Below, piece by piece: positions 5,233-5,303 of a DNA stretch of 5,303 nt. The number at the start of each line of letters is the position of its first letter. Within the stretch, counting starts at the first letter, position 1. This DNA is from an uncultured Candidatus Saccharibacteria bacterium (lineage in GTDB: Bacteria; Patescibacteria; Saccharimonadia; Saccharimonadales; UBA6022). The position numbers and the translations under genes were made by a program. The stretch covers positions 1 to 5,303 of the forward strand of contig CAMLED010000065.1 in NCBI GenBank assembly GCA_946479115.1. Direction: 5' to 3'. The notes beneath the pieces are model-generated. The model made no database searches, was not told the DNA's origin, and saw only the letters and a program-made list of their open reading frames with translations.

Positions 5233-5303
5233 ATGAAAATTACTGCAGTCACCGCTCAGCAAAAGGATAAAAACCGGCTGAACGTGATGGTGGATGGAAA
5301 ATA
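5233..5303 (+). CDS. recX: regulatory protein RecX, N-terminal fragment (continues past the window)
   Basis: Only 23 full codons are visible, reading MKITAVTAQQKDKNRLNVMV followed by DGK. RecX proteins commonly begin with an MKIT...Q..KKD..RVNVYVDG-type strand pair, and the gene lies directly downstream of recA, its usual place. RecX binds RecA filaments and limits their extension and ATPase/strand-exchange activity. The start at 5233 is supported by AGGA 8 nt upstream and by the match to the family N-terminus. The fragment is cut by the window edge, so catalytic or full-length features cannot be checked. Confidence 0.85.
   Translation, partial: MKITAVTAQQKDKNRLNVMVDGK

Overview
The window is a chromosomal, housekeeping-type segment of a small-genome bacterium. 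The best fit is a member of the Candidate Phyla Radiation, most likely Candidatus Saccharibacteria (TM7). The reasons are compact spacing, standard-looking but slightly divergent RuvA/RuvB/RecA proteins, a prenyl synthase placed between ruvA and ruvB, a small membrane PH-domain protein, a lone pseudopilin, and several genes whose promoter -10 box sits only 6-11 nt before the start codon. The lineage is an inference from gene content and style, not from a database match. No in-frame TGA occurs in any gene, so the TGA=Gly code of Gracilibacteria/Absconditabacteria is not in use.

Layout. Positions 1-112 hold an ambiguous gene end or divergent start, plus the ruvA promoter. On the + strand come ruvA (113-688), a short-chain polyprenyl diphosphate synthase (696-1769, GTG start, 7 nt behind ruvA), ruvB (1802-2833, own promoter) and a two-TM bacterial PH-domain protein (2841-3605, whose -10 box overlaps the ruvB stop codon). 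A pseudopilin-like gene runs on the - strand (3992-3606), and its stop codon directly abuts the stop of the PH gene. A 138-nt divergent promoter region (3993-4130) follows, then recA (4131-5207) and the first 23 codons of recX (from 5233).

How they work together. RecA catalyses strand exchange, RecX tunes RecA, and RuvAB migrates the resulting Holliday junctions, so most of the window serves homologous recombination and repair. The prenyl synthase makes a lipid precursor. The PH protein is an uncharacterised envelope protein. The pseudopilin belongs to a type IV pilus or DNA-uptake type machine, and a link to recombination of imported DNA is possible but only inferred from position.

I found no mobile element, CRISPR array, RNA gene or obviously new multi-gene system. 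The most notable pattern is regulatory: extended -10 motifs (TGnTATAAT-like) placed so that transcription would start at or within a few nt of the start codon in ruvA, ruvB, the PH gene and the pseudopilin gene. recA and recX instead carry Shine-Dalgarno-like sites.
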